Positions 35,199 to 46,147 of a stretch of 64,000 nt of DNA are shown piece after piece; within the stretch, counting starts at the first letter, position 1, and every line of letters starts with the position of its first letter. Origin of the DNA: Paenibacillus hunanensis (lineage in GTDB: Bacteria > Bacillota > Bacilli > Paenibacillales > Paenibacillaceae); NCBI RefSeq assembly GCF_014645615.1, contig NZ_BMMB01000001.1, positions 558,001 to 622,000 of the forward strand. The letters run 5' to 3'. Both the position numbers and the translations under genes were made by a program. The notes below the pieces were generated by a model. That model was not told where the DNA came from, did no database searches, and saw nothing but the letters and a program-made list of their open reading frames with translations.

Positions 35199-36737
35199 AT
35201 GAATACAGCAACCCCTGTTGTAGAGCTAAAACAAATAACAAAACGTTTCCCTGGAATCGTAGCTAACGATTCGATCAGCTTTAAGCTGTTCAAGGGTGAA
35301 ATTCATGCCCTGCTGGGTGAGAACGGTGCCGGCAAGTCGACGCTTATGAATGTGGTCTTTGGACTGTATCAGCCTGAAGAAGGTGTAATTGAAGTCAATG
35401 GCAAGCCTGTAATGATTGATGGGCCGAACAAAGCGATTGAGCTTGGCATCGGGATGGTTCACCAGCATTTTAAGCTGGTACAGCCATTTACTGTTACCGA
35501 GAATATTATTCTGGGCTCCGAGCCGAATAAAGGCGCCCGAATCAACTATAAAAAAGCGACGGAAGACATCCGCAAGCTATCTGAGCAATACGGACTGCGT
35601 GTTGATCCGAATGCTAAAATTCACGACATTTCTGTCGGAATGCAGCAACGGGTTGAGATTCTTAAAACGCTGTATCGTGGCGCTGATATTCTGATCTTTG
35701 ATGAGCCGACTGCGGTGCTGACACCACAGGAGATTTCTGAGCTGATGGAAATTATGCAGCGTCTGATCAAAGAGGGCAAGTCGATCATTTTGATTACGCA
35801 TAAGCTGAAAGAGATTATGCAGATCGCTGACACGGTAACGATTATTCGTCGGGGTAAAGTTATCGACACACTGAAAAAGACCGAAACGTCGCCACAGGAG
35901 CTAGCTGAGAAAATGGTCGGTCGTAACGTTAGCTTTAAGGTCGATAAGATCCCTGCTAACCCGGGTGAAGTCGTGATGGAAATGAAAGAGGTCGTTTCCA
36001 AAAACAAAGATGGAATGTCTGTACTGAATCACTTGAGTCTACAGGTGAAGGCAGGCGAGATTCTTGGTATTGCTGGTGTCGATGGTAACGGACAGAGCGA
36101 GCTAATTGAAGCGCTCACGGGTCTGCGTCATGTAGATGGTGGCGAGATTACTCTTCATGGCAAGCCAATCACGAATCTGACACCGCGCAAAATTACTGAA
36201 TCTGGTGTTGCTCACATTCCAGAAGACCGTCATAAGCATGGTCTTGTACTGGACTTCTCCGTTAGTGAAAACATGGTGCTGGAAACGTACTACAAGCAGC
36301 CATACAACAAGAATGGCTTCCTGCAGCATGATGAGATCGATAAAAAGGCGCAGCGCCTTGTGGAAGGCTTTGACGTACGTACGCCAAGCATCCACACGAT
36401 GGCACGCTCTCTGTCCGGTGGTAACCAGCAGAAAGCAATCATTGCACGTGAGATCGACAAAAATCCGGATCTGCTCGTAGCGGCACAGCCAACACGTGGT
36501 CTGGACGTAGGTGCGATTGAGTTTGTACAAAAGCAATTGATTGCACAGCGTGATCAGGGTAAAGCAGTTCTGCTCATTTCGTTTGAGCTGGATGAGATTT
36601 TGAACGTATCCGACCGGATTGTTGTTATTTATGAAGGTCAAATTGTAGGTGAAGTGCTGCCGGAACAAACCAATGATCAGGAATTGGGCTTAATGATGGC
36701 GGGAAGCACCGTAAAGAGAGGTGCAACGCATGAATAA
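35199..36737 (+). CDS. nupO: Nucleoside ABC transporter, duplicated ATP-binding protein (NupO-like)
   Basis: The 512-residue energy-coupling subunit with two fused ABC domains, as in sugar and nucleoside importers. Domain 1 has Walker A GENGAGKST, an LSGGQ-like ISVGMQQR and Walker B ILIFDEPTAVLTP. Domain 2 has a degenerate Walker A GVDGNGQSEL, the intact signature LSGGNQQK and LLVAAQPTRGLDVGA, where the Walker B Glu is replaced. This asymmetry is normal for the family. The 3' end overlaps the permease gene by eight bases. Confidence 0.92.
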   Translation: MNTATPVVELKQITKRFPGIVANDSISFKLFKGEIHALLGENGAGKSTLMNVVFGLYQPEEGVIEVNGKPVMIDGPNKAIELGIGMVHQHFKLVQPFTVTENIILGSEPNKGARINYKKATEDIRKLSEQYGLRVDPNAKIHDISVGMQQRVEILKTLYRGADILIFDEPTAVLTPQEISELMEIMQRLIKEGKSIILITHKLKEIMQIADTVTIIRRGKVIDTLKKTETSPQELAEKMVGRNVSFKVDKIPANPGEVVMEMKEVVSKNKDGMSVLNHLSLQVKAGEILGIAGVDGNGQSELIEALTGLRHVDGGEITLHGKPITNLTPRKITESGVAHIPEDRHKHGLVLDFSVSENMVLETYYKQPYNKNGFLQHDEIDKKAQRLVEGFDVRTPSIHTMARSLSGGNQQKAIIAREIDKNPDLLVAAQPTRGLDVGAIEFVQKQLIAQRDQGKAVLLISFELDEILNVSDRIVVIYEGQIVGEVLPEQTNDQELGLMMAGSTVKRGATHE

Positions 36738-37809
36738 AGTTTTAAAATTATTTACGAAAGATTCAATTACACTTCCGGTCATTGCTATTATTCTAGGTCT
36801 GCTTCTTGGTGCTATTGTTATGATGGTTGGAGGATACAATCCTATAGAGGCTTACTCTGCACTAATTGAACGTGTATATGGAAATTCTTATGATTTTGGC
36901 GAAGCAATTCGTGAAATGACACCTCTAATTATGACAGGGTTAGCTTTTGCATTTGCTGCTCGTGCTGGTCTTTTTAATATTGGCGGAGAAGGACAGTTCA
37001 TGATCGGTATGACTGCGGCTTCGATCGTAGGTATCCATCTGCATGGCTTGCCTGCGTTCATTCACGCGCCACTGGCAATTATTGCAGGTGCAGTGTTTGG
37101 TGGTTTGTGGGCAGCGCTTGCTGGCTTCCTCAAAGCCACACGTGGTGTAAACGAAGTTATTTCCTGTATTATGCTCAACTGGATTGGTCTGTACCTGTCC
37201 AATCTGATTATCAATACCTTCGCGCTCCAGTCCGGCGATACGCGCTCGGTTGATATTCAGCCGTCTGCATCAATCGCAATTAGCTGGCTGTCCGAAATGA
37301 TGGGCAATGCGCGTGTACACTGGGGCACGCTGATCGCACTGCTGGCTGCGGTATTCTTCTACATTTTCATGTGGAAAACAAAGCAAGGCTTTGAGCTGCG
37401 TTCGGTTGGTTTTAACCAGGATGCTTCCAAATATGCGGGTATGAACGTTAACCGCAATATCGTAAAAGCAATGTTCATCAGTGGCGCATTTGCTGGTCTG
37501 GGTGGCGCATTTACCGTTCTCGGTGTGTTTGGTTACCAGTCTGTTATGGCAAGCTCGCCAGGAACTGGCTTTGACGGTATCGCGGTGGCGCTGATCGGTA
37601 TGAATAATCCGTTCGGTGTTGTATTAGGAGCGATTCTGTTCGGTACGCTCACTTACGGTTCGGCAGGTATGAGCTTTAGCGCTGATGTACCACCTGAGAT
37701 CGTGCGTATCGTTATTGGTGCAATTATATTCTTTATCGCCGCACAGGGTATTGTGCGCTGGTTGCTTAAACCGTTTTATGCCAAGCGCAAGAAAGAGAAG
37801 GTGTCATAA
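36730..37809 (+). CDS. nupP: Nucleoside ABC transporter permease (NupP-like)
   Basis: A 359-residue permease of the BPD_transp_2 type with about nine or ten hydrophobic helices. AFAFAARAGLFNIGGEGQFMIG is the family signature, and GFELRSVGFNQDASKYAGMN is the cytoplasmic coupling loop that contacts the ATPase. GAGAGG with eight-base spacing favours the ATG at 36730 over the in-frame GTG at 36721. It overlaps nupO by eight bases and nupQ by one base, so the subunits are translationally coupled. Confidence 0.92.
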   Translation: MNKVLKLFTKDSITLPVIAIILGLLLGAIVMMVGGYNPIEAYSALIERVYGNSYDFGEAIREMTPLIMTGLAFAFAARAGLFNIGGEGQFMIGMTAASIVGIHLHGLPAFIHAPLAIIAGAVFGGLWAALAGFLKATRGVNEVISCIMLNWIGLYLSNLIINTFALQSGDTRSVDIQPSASIAISWLSEMMGNARVHWGTLIALLAAVFFYIFMWKTKQGFELRSVGFNQDASKYAGMNVNRNIVKAMFISGAFAGLGGAFTVLGVFGYQSVMASSPGTGFDGIAVALIGMNNPFGVVLGAILFGTLTYGSAGMSFSADVPPEIVRIVIGAIIFFIAAQGIVRWLLKPFYAKRKKEKVS

Positions 37810-38771
37810 TGGACGTATTAACAATTATTGGTCAGCTTCTTAATACGACGTTGGTGTTTGCGACAGCACTCATCTTCACTTCTCTCGGCGGTATTTTCTC
37901 AGAAAAATCCGGTGTAACCAACCTTGGTTTGGAAGGCTTGATGGTGTTCGGCGCATTTGCAGCCGGTGTATTTGGTCACTATGCACAGGCAGCAGGTCTG
38001 GACGGCTTTGCCGCTGCTTCGATCGGTCTGTGTGCAGCGATTGTGCTCGGCATTATCGTATCGCTTATTCACGCAGTCGCTTCGATCACATTCAAAGCGG
38101 ATCAGGTTATTAGCGGTATCGTAATCAACTTCCTCGCAGCAGGTAGTACGCTGTATATGGTGAAGCTGCTGTTCGATGGCGCTGGTGAAACGGAATTGAT
38201 CTCCGGCTACAGCCGTATGCCAATTCCAGGCTTGAGCAAAATCCCATTACTGGGTGATGCGTTGTTCAATGCATATCCAACGACATACCTGGCGATTATC
38301 CTCGTATTCGTTTCGTATTTTGTACTGTACAAAACACCGTTCGGTCTGCGTCTGCGCTCTGTCGGTGAGCATCCAAGTGCTGCGGATACCGTAGGTATCA
38401 AGGTTAATCGTATGCGCTATGTAGGCGTTATGATCAGTGGTGCACTGGCTGCTGTCGGTGGCGCAACGATCACACTGACGACAACAGGCACATTTGCACA
38501 CAATACGATTTCCGGTCAAGGTTACATCGCGATCGCTGCGATGATCTTTGGTAAATGGAACCCAATCGGCGCATTCGGCGCGGCTGTTTTCTTCGGTCTG
38601 GCACAAGCCGTACGTAACTACGTACAGCTCTTCGCCTGGACGCAGAGCATCCCACCCGAAATCATCTACATGCTGCCATACCTGCTCACCATCATCGTCC
38701 TGGTAGCCGCTGTCGGACGCTCCAGCGCCCCATCAGCACTCGGCCAACCTTACGATCCGAGCAAACGGTAG
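37809..38771 (+). CDS. nupQ: Nucleoside ABC transporter permease (NupQ-like)
   Basis: The 320-residue partner permease. IFTSLGGIFSEKSGVTNLGLEGLMVFGAF is the signature, and PFGLRLRSVGEHPSAADTVGIKVN is the coupling loop. About eight to ten helices are visible. The ATG shares one base with the stop of the preceding gene (TAATG). With NupN, NupO and NupP it completes an importer for purine nucleosides. The operon ends at the hairpin 38868-38904. Confidence 0.92.
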   Translation: MDVLTIIGQLLNTTLVFATALIFTSLGGIFSEKSGVTNLGLEGLMVFGAFAAGVFGHYAQAAGLDGFAAASIGLCAAIVLGIIVSLIHAVASITFKADQVISGIVINFLAAGSTLYMVKLLFDGAGETELISGYSRMPIPGLSKIPLLGDALFNAYPTTYLAIILVFVSYFVLYKTPFGLRLRSVGEHPSAADTVGIKVNRMRYVGVMISGALAAVGGATITLTTTGTFAHNTISGQGYIAIAAMIFGKWNPIGAFGAAVFFGLAQAVRNYVQLFAWTQSIPPEIIYMLPYLLTIIVLVAAVGRSSAPSALGQPYDPSKR

Positions 38772-38867
38772 ATTCATTCAAAACGTTCTACACCCATGCT
38801 CGGTGCACACGATGGTTGTAGCATGTAAAAGTAAGAGTGAACGCAAAAGTAGCTTATATGTAAACGC

Positions 38868-38904
38868 AAAGTCGGTACTTCTTCGGAAGTGCCGACTTTT
38901 TTTA
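38868..38904 (+). terminator. Rho-independent terminator of the nucleoside importer operon
   Basis: AAAGTCGGTACTTC, loop TTCG, GAAGTGCCGACTTT, then T residues. One mismatch in the stem. Confidence 0.9.
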
Positions 38905-39023
38905 TAGCTATAATGATCAACAGCAAGAAAAGGGTGATTTTAAATTTAAAAGAAGGCGATCGAGAATAAATAATTTTAAATAAATTGAATTAACAAGTTT
39001 CATAGGATATAGATGGCGGTCAT

Positions 39024-39072
39024 TTTGTAGATTGTAGATTGTAGATTGTAGATTGTAGATTGTAGATTGTAG
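39024..39072. repeat. Seven-copy 7-bp tandem repeat
   Basis: Six perfect ATTGTAG units (39031-39072) preceded by one TTTGTAG unit. It is intergenic, downstream of the importer terminator. Copy number is probably variable. Confidence 0.95.
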
Positions 39073-39087
39073 CAATACGCACAGAAC

Positions 39088-39277
39088 GGAGGGAAGGAAA
39101 TAAGGGGAAAGGACTCCTTATAGTGTTAGCGATTTCCTAACACAGGGTTCAATGAAAAGTGATTTTTGCGAAAGCAAAATATCTTACTGCTTCCGAGGGG
39201 CGGGAATCTTCATTCTTTCCCCATTCCAAAAGATTCCCGCGGCTCCACCCGAGTCCGTCCCCTTATTCCTTCCCGGA
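39088..39277. repeat. Structured intergenic inverted-repeat element of about 190 bp
   Basis: The outer arms GGGAAGGAAATAAGGGGA (from 39091) and TCCCCTTATTCCTTCCC (39258-39274) are complementary with small gaps. Nested inside are GTGTTA/TAACAC (39123-39143), ATTTTTGC/GCAAAAT (39162-39180) and CGGGAATCTT/AAGATTCCCG (39201-39239). No gene is inside. It could be a MITE-like element or a non-coding RNA. Confidence 0.7.
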
Positions 39278-39620
39278 GTGGTTGCCGCCTAATGTACCAT
39301 TCTTTAATCCCGAAATATAGCCATTATTTAATTCTCCAACTCAGCATCCAGTTTACCCAATCCACCCAATCATCTCGATCCTCCATAAACCTTCTCACCA
39401 ACTAAACCATATGTCTTATTCAACAAAATAACATTCCATCACACCCTATCATTTGTGCATAAAGGACAAAACCAAATCACCTGTCCTCCAGTGAATATGC
39501 ACAGTTTTCTTATAAATATAAAGCTATACTCACAAAGATCACGCTTACACTACATATTTGCTGTATAAATGTCTTCATCCCATTTACGCGAATTGTCCAA
39601 AAGTGCAAAAAAAATTAGTG

Positions 39621-39649
39621 TTGACTCTGTTTCAAATGAATCATATAAT
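39621..39649 (+). promoter_or_regulatory. Promoter of the ilv-leu operon
   Basis: TTGACT (39621-39626) and TATAAT (39644-39649) with a 17-base spacer, immediately before the T-box leader. Confidence 0.85.
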
Positions 39650-39659
39650 GTTTCTAAAT

Positions 39660-40027
39660 CAGCGGCTGACAACAAGTTGAAATGTTGCAGTCGATATTGT
39701 GAATATCCATGATCGGCTATGAAGAGGACGAAGTTTTAAGGGCTATTTTGTCCAGAGAGTGAAGCGCACTGCTGAAAGCTTCATCAAAACCCCTTTTATA
39801 CGAGCTCACCTCGGAGCTGTTTTCCTGAAAGGCACGGATTCATCCGTGATTATTAGGGAAAATCGTACTGTCTACGTTACAGACAATAGGTAAGGCACAC
39901 TTGTCTTACTTGATGAGGCATACGAGCTGTGAGGCTGTATGCGAATCTGGGTGGTACCACGGAAGATATAACCTTTCGTCCCTCGAACAGAGTTTTTCTG
40001 TTTGGGGTGGCGAAAGGTTTTTTTGAT
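39660..40027 (+). promoter_or_regulatory. T-box leader, leucine specifier, upstream of ilvB
   Basis: The T-box core GGGTGGTACCACGG is at 39949-39962. Stem I elements precede it, including CCAGAGAG and CGAGCTCACCTCGGAG, where the specifier triplet aligned to other T-boxes reads CTC (Leu) at 39805-39807. The terminator is AACCTTTCG...CGAAAGGTT (39970-40020) with a run of seven T. Uncharged tRNA-Leu would stabilise the antiterminator and switch on ilvB-ilvN-ilvC-leuA, as in B. subtilis ilv-leu. Confidence 0.92.
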
Positions 40028-40150
40028 TTTATTAGCCTGAGCCAGCAATCTTCAGCAGAGAACTGAGCAAGCAACCTGCTGTAGGATGCGTCGGCCTGTC
40101 ATACGAATTTTGTGTAAGATTGATGTGAATTTTTGGGAGGAGGAAAAGAT

Positions 40151-41899
40151 ATGAGCGCGCAAATACCGAATGTGCAATCAACTGATCAATTACGTGAGAA
40201 ATGGATGAAGCCAGAAGTCATTACAGGTTCTGAAATGCTTCTCCGCAGCTTGCTGCTGGAAGGTGTAGAATGCGTCTTTGGTTATCCGGGCGGAGCGGTA
40301 CTGTACATTTACGATGCGATGCACGGATTTGACGACTTCAAGCATTTGCTGACTCGTCACGAGCAAGGCGCGATTCACGCAGCTGATGGCTATGCACGTG
40401 CAAGCGGCAAGGTTGGCGTATGTATCGCGACTTCTGGTCCGGGAGCGACGAACCTGGTTACAGGGATCGCAACTGCCTATATGGATTCGGTGCCACTCGT
40501 GGTCATCACAGGTAACGTAGCAACAACGCTGATCGGTACAGATGCTTTCCAGGAAGCAGACATTACAGGGATCACGATGCCAATCACGAAGCACAGCTAT
40601 CTGGTACGGGATGTAGAGGATCTGCCACGTGTGATTCATGAGGCATTCCACATCGCCAATACAGGTCGTAAAGGTCCGGTACTGATCGACATTCCGAAGG
40701 ATGTATCGGCAGCGAAATCACTGTTCAAGCCGCATACGGAGCCAGTCGTGATGAGAGGCTATAATCCACGTGTCGTAGCGAACAAGCTACAGCTGGATAA
40801 GCTGCATCAGGCGATTGTTGAAGCCGAGCGTCCGTTGATTCTGGCAGGTGGCGGTGTTGTTTACTCCGGTGGACATGAGGAACTGCTGAAGTTCGTAACG
40901 GCTACAGGGATTCCAATTACAACTACCTTGCTCGGTCTGGGCGGCTTCCCAAGCGGTAACGATCTGTGGATCGGTATGCCGGGTATGCACGGAACGTATG
41001 CAGCGAACCAGGCGATTCAGCAGTCAGACTTGCTGATCAGCATCGGTGCACGCTTCGATGACCGTGTAACAGGTAAGCTTGATGGATTTGCGCCTCATGC
41101 TCGAATCGCTCATATCGATATCGATCCAGCCGAAATTGGCAAAAACGTGAAAACAGACATCCCAATCGTTGGCGATGTAAAAACAGTACTGGAGCAGCTG
41201 AACAGCGATGCAGCTTACAGTGCTAAAGCAGATGCTTGGCGTCAAAAAATCGCTGAGTGGAAGCGCGATAAGCCTTTCCGTTATGACGACTCGGATGAAG
41301 TGCTCAAGCCACAATGGGTTGTAGAAATGCTGAACGATACAACTCGCGGTGAAGCGATCGTAACGACAGATGTAGGTCAGCACCAGATGTGGGCAGCACA
41401 GTATTATCGCTTTAACAAGCCTCGTTCCTGGGTAACCTCCGGTGGACTCGGTACGATGGGCTTCGGCTTCCCATCCGCAATCGGTGCACAGATGGCAAAT
41501 CCAGATCGTCTCGTTATTTCTATTAATGGGGATGGCGGCATGCAGATGTGTGCACAGGAGCTGGCAATCTGCGCGATTAACAATATTCCGGTGAAGATCG
41601 TAATCTTGAATAACCAGGTACTTGGTATGGTACGTCAGTGGCAGGAATTGATCTATGAGAATCGTTACAGCCATATCGATCTGTCCGGTAGCCCGGACTT
41701 TGTAAAATTGGCTGAAGCGTATGGAGTTAAGGGCTTGCGTGCAACGAACAAAGAGGAAGCGCAGGCAGCATGGAAGGAAGCGATGGATACACCGGGACCT
41801 GTCGTGGTCGAGTTCATCGTCAACAAGCACGAAAATGTGTATCCGATGGTTCCGCAGGGAGCTACCATTGATCAAATGTTAATGGGGGATAAGGAATGA
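40151..41899 (+). CDS. ilvB: Acetolactate synthase, large (catalytic) subunit
   Basis: The 582-residue thiamine-diphosphate enzyme condenses pyruvate to acetolactate, or pyruvate plus 2-oxobutyrate to acetohydroxybutyrate, the first step to valine, leucine and isoleucine. Blocks seen: GVECVFGYPGGAVLYIYDA, RHEQGAIHAADGYARASG (catalytic Glu region), the FAD-domain GMHGTYAANQAI, and INGDGGMQM followed by NIPVKIVILNNQ (ThDP/Mg motif). GGGAGGAGG precedes the ATG at 40151. The frame extends upstream to 40133, but that codon lies in the ribosome site. The stop overlaps ilvN by four bases. Confidence 0.96.
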   Translation: MSAQIPNVQSTDQLREKWMKPEVITGSEMLLRSLLLEGVECVFGYPGGAVLYIYDAMHGFDDFKHLLTRHEQGAIHAADGYARASGKVGVCIATSGPGATNLVTGIATAYMDSVPLVVITGNVATTLIGTDAFQEADITGITMPITKHSYLVRDVEDLPRVIHEAFHIANTGRKGPVLIDIPKDVSAAKSLFKPHTEPVVMRGYNPRVVANKLQLDKLHQAIVEAERPLILAGGGVVYSGGHEELLKFVTATGIPITTTLLGLGGFPSGNDLWIGMPGMHGTYAANQAIQQSDLLISIGARFDDRVTGKLDGFAPHARIAHIDIDPAEIGKNVKTDIPIVGDVKTVLEQLNSDAAYSAKADAWRQKIAEWKRDKPFRYDDSDEVLKPQWVVEMLNDTTRGEAIVTTDVGQHQMWAAQYYRFNKPRSWVTSGGLGTMGFGFPSAIGAQMANPDRLVISINGDGGMQMCAQELAICAINNIPVKIVILNNQVLGMVRQWQELIYENRYSHIDLSGSPDFVKLAEAYGVKGLRATNKEEAQAAWKEAMDTPGPVVVEFIVNKHENVYPMVPQGATIDQMLMGDKE

Positions 41900-42390
41900 T
41901 ATCGACAACATACAAACACACCATCGCCGTATTAGTTAACGACCAGCCAGGCGTGCTGCAACGGGTCTCCGGCCTGTTCGGCCGCCGTGGCTTCAATATC
42001 GAAAGTATCACTGTCGGTCAATCCGAAGAAGCCGGCCTGTCCCGTATGGTTATCGTGACTACAGGCAACGAAAACACATTGGAGCAGATCGAAAAGCAAT
42101 TGTACAAAATCATCGATGTGATCAAGGTGATCGACCTGAGCTCTCGTCCGATGGTAGCTCGCGAGCTGGCACTGATCAAAGTTAAAGCAGAGCCATCCGA
42201 GCGTCCAGAGATTATGGGTGTTATCGAAACCTTCCGCGCAGCGGTTGTTGATATCGGCCCGAATAGCCTGATGGTACAGGTAGTCGGCGATACAGAAAAG
42301 ATCGATGCCATGATCGAGCTGCTCAAGCCTTATGGCATCCGCGAGCTGTCCCGTACAGGGGCAACCGCTATGATTCGTGGTAATGTGTAA
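41896..42390 (+). CDS. ilvN: Acetolactate synthase, small (regulatory) subunit
   Basis: A 164-residue regulatory subunit. The N-terminal ACT domain is about 6-80 (TIAVLVNDQPGVLQRVSGLFGRRGFNIESITVG), which binds valine for feedback inhibition. The C-terminal domain (ELALIKVKAEPSERPEIMGV) stimulates the large subunit. The ATG lies inside the ilvB stop (ATGA), coupling synthesis of both subunits. Known as ilvH in many Firmicute annotations. Confidence 0.95.
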   Translation: MISTTYKHTIAVLVNDQPGVLQRVSGLFGRRGFNIESITVGQSEEAGLSRMVIVTTGNENTLEQIEKQLYKIIDVIKVIDLSSRPMVARELALIKVKAEPSERPEIMGVIETFRAAVVDIGPNSLMVQVVGDTEKIDAMIELLKPYGIRELSRTGATAMIRGNV

Positions 42391-43739
<1,349 letters not shown>

Positions 43740-43752
43740 TGATTTGAAGGTT

Positions 43753-43943
43753 TAAATTGCGGGTTGGCTGGTTGAAGCTACTGGCGCTCCGGGGAAAGAT
43801 TGTTCTTTCGATCGCTGTTAAAGGTTGATTTTTTGAACGACTGCTTGTAGCAGTCAAAATCAACCTTTAAAGGCGAACGCTTCGCTTCTTCAGAACAATT
43901 CTTTCCCCTTCGCTAGTGCGTGTTCAATCTGCCTGCTGCAAAT
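43753..43943. repeat. Imperfect palindrome of about 190 bp between ilvC and leuA
   Basis: Arms of about 85 bases are mutually complementary with small gaps. Clear paired blocks are AAAGGTTGATTTT (43820-43832) with AAAATCAACCTTT (43856-43868), and CGGGGAAAGATTGTTCT (43790-43806) with AGAACAATTCTTTCCCC (43892-43908). The outer AAATTGC/GCAAATT ends pair too. The apex has GACTGC/GCAGTC. No gene lies inside. It lacks a clean T tract, so it may act as an mRNA structure or be a MITE-like insertion. Confidence 0.85.
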
Positions 43944-44081
43944 TAACTTCTAAACATTGTTTTTTTAATGTTAGGGAAGTAGTGGGAAAGTGAGTTGTGC
44001 TTGGCATGACTTTTACTTTTTTAAATGGAACTTTTTAAAAAGTTAGTTATGGCTTTACCTAAACTATAAGGAGGTGCGATT

Positions 44082-45623
44082 ATGCGTAAAATTTATATTT
44101 TCGATACGACGCTGAGAGATGGAGAGCAATCGCCTGGGGTTAACTTGAATACGCCGGAGAAAGTTGAGATTGCTCATCAGCTCGAGCGCCTGGGGGTCGA
44201 TCGTATTGAAGCTGGATTTCCGGCGGCATCGCCTGGTGATCTGGCAGCGGTTAATGCTGTGGCGAACGCTGTAAAAAATGCCAGTGTGATTGGTTTGTCG
44301 CGTTCGCGTGAGCAGGACATCGATGCGGTACGCGAGGCGCTGAAGGGGGCGCAAGATCCGTGCCTGCATCTGTTCCTGGCGACTTCACCGATTCACCGCC
44401 AGTATAAGCTGCGCATGGACAAGGATCAGGTACGCGATACGGCACGCTCTGCGATTCGATATGCACGTAAATATTTTGATAAGGTTGAATTCTCGCTGGA
44501 GGATGCAGGGCGTACGGAGCTGGAATTTATCGCGGAAATGACGAAGATGGCGATTGAAGAAGGCGCGTATGTGGTCAACTTGCCGGATACTGTCGGTTAT
44601 TTGACACCTTATGAGTACGGTAATATTTTCAAATATGTCAAAGAAAATGTACCTGGTGTAGAAAAGGTACAATTGAGCGCGCATTGTCATGATGATCTGG
44701 GCATGGCAACAGCGAATGCTCTGGCAGCGATTTTGAATGGTGCCGATCAGGTTGAAGGTACGATTAACGGTATTGGGGAACGCGCGGGTAACACGGCACT
44801 GGAAGAAGTGGCGATGGCGCTGGAAACGCGTCAGGACTTCTACGGCGCAAAGACATCGTTTACGTTGTCTGAAATTGCACGTACGAGCCGTCTCGTCAGC
44901 AAGCTGACAGGTATGGTTGTACCGGGTAACAAGGCAATCGTTGGTGCAAATGCATTTGCCCATGAATCCGGTATTCACCAGGATGGTATGCTGAAAGAGA
45001 AATCGACGTATGAGATTATGACACCGGAAACGATTGGACTCAAGGAAAGCAAGCTCGTCATGGGCAAGCACTCCGGTCGCCATGCCTTTCGTGAGCATCT
45101 GATCGAGCTGGGCTTTGAGCTGGACGAAGAAGCAGTGAATCGCGCATTTGCTAAATTCAAAGTGCTGGCGGACAAAAAGAAGGAAGTTACCGATGATGAT
45201 CTGTTCGCGCTGCTGGAAGAGCGTCTTGCCGATACACCGGAATTTTTCCAGCTGGATTCGTTGTTCGTCTCGTTTGACAGCGAGAGTGAGCCGACTGCAC
45301 GCGTACGTCTGAGCACGATCGATGGTGGTGTGCGTGAAGAAGAATCGAGCGGTAACGGGGCAGTCGATTCGATCTACAATGCGATCGATAAGGCTTCACA
45401 AGAAGATGTGACCCTATCTGATTATTCGATCAAGGCGGTTACCCAGGGTAAGGATGCACTCGGCGAGGTTCATGTGGCCTTGACGCAAGAGGGCATCACG
45501 GCTCAAGGTCGCGGCGTTAGCACCGACATTCTAGAAGCGAGTGCGCGTGCGTATGTGGACTCCTTGAATCGTCTGGTAGAAAAACGCAAAACAGGACGTC
45601 GCGATAATATTTCGATGATCTAA
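44082..45623 (+). CDS. leuA: 2-isopropylmalate synthase
   Basis: A 513-residue enzyme that condenses 2-oxoisovalerate with acetyl-CoA, the first step specific to leucine. The catalytic TIM barrel opens with [15 protein letters not shown] (DRE motif) and has [18 protein letters not shown] (metal-binding HxH) and the [15 protein letters not shown] block. The C-terminal third is the LeuA regulatory domain that binds leucine for feedback inhibition. AAGGAGGTG precedes the ATG. It is the last gene of the cluster. leuB is not adjacent, and leuC and leuD are absent from the window. Confidence 0.96.
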   Translation: MRKIYIFDTTLRDGEQSPGVNLNTPEKVEIAHQLERLGVDRIEAGFPAASPGDLAAVNAVANAVKNASVIGLSRSREQDIDAVREALKGAQDPCLHLFLATSPIHRQYKLRMDKDQVRDTARSAIRYARKYFDKVEFSLEDAGRTELEFIAEMTKMAIEEGAYVVNLPDTVGYLTPYEYGNIFKYVKENVPGVEKVQLSAHCHDDLGMATANALAAILNGADQVEGTINGIGERAGNTALEEVAMALETRQDFYGAKTSFTLSEIARTSRLVSKLTGMVVPGNKAIVGANAFAHESGIHQDGMLKEKSTYEIMTPETIGLKESKLVMGKHSGRHAFREHLIELGFELDEEAVNRAFAKFKVLADKKKEVTDDDLFALLEERLADTPEFFQLDSLFVSFDSESEPTARVRLSTIDGGVREEESSGNGAVDSIYNAIDKASQEDVTLSDYSIKAVTQGKDALGEVHVALTQEGITAQGRGVSTDILEASARAYVDSLNRLVEKRKTGRRDNISMI

Positions 45624-45670
45624 CTAAAGAAACAGATCGTACGATTGATGTACGATTAACTATCAACTCT

Positions 45671-45784
45671 AAAGTCTCTGGCTTTGCAGCTGTATCGCCT
45701 GGATGTATACAGAATCGTTCCGATCATGGAGCATTCTTACTTACTTCCAGGTGTATACGAAGCTGTACGCTAGAGGCTTTTTTG
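45671..45784 (+). terminator. Long terminator hairpin closing the ilv-leu operon
   Basis: Arms 45671-45709 and 45745-45784 pair imperfectly (AAAGTCTCTGGC with GCTAGAGGCTTT, CAGCTG with CAGCTT-like segments, CCTGG with CCAGG), ending in TTTTTT at about 45778-45783. Confidence 0.75.
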
Positions 45785-46147
45785 GCATGGTAATCTGATC
45801 GTATCCAGTTGTCTGATGTGTAATATCATGATGGGGCTACGATATGGATTATGGTCGTTCATGCAAAAATAAGTTGTCCATGCTAAAAGGCTACAGAGAC
45901 GTATCCAACGAATAGAGTATTGTTACATCCGTTTGGTTGGAGACTCTACTTATAATAATCACCAGAAGTTTATTTATTTTCAAAATTATGGTTGTAGAAA
46001 GCGGTCTTATTTTTACTTTATAGATGAACCTCGCTTTTCAGTCCCAACTTCTCAGTTTTAACTTTCAGACGAAATCAGCATGAACAGCATCAGAGTGTAT
46101 ACAGTCTGGAGAGCGAGGTCAATCCAACAATCAGGGAGGCAATCATA
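45785..46147 (+). other. Intergenic region before the 360-residue unknown gene
   Basis: Moderately AT-rich, with no gene, repeat or confident promoter that I can name. Confidence 0.3.

Noticed and set aside
39024..39072. Possible CRISPR array
   Set aside because: Units are 7 bp with no spacers.
39166..39405. 79-codon frame across the inverted-repeat element
   Set aside because: It runs through the hairpins of the repeat element and has no ribosome site.
41024..41875. 283-codon minus-strand frame opposite ilvB
   Set aside because: Same reason: ilvB is certain, and the antisense composition is not protein-like.
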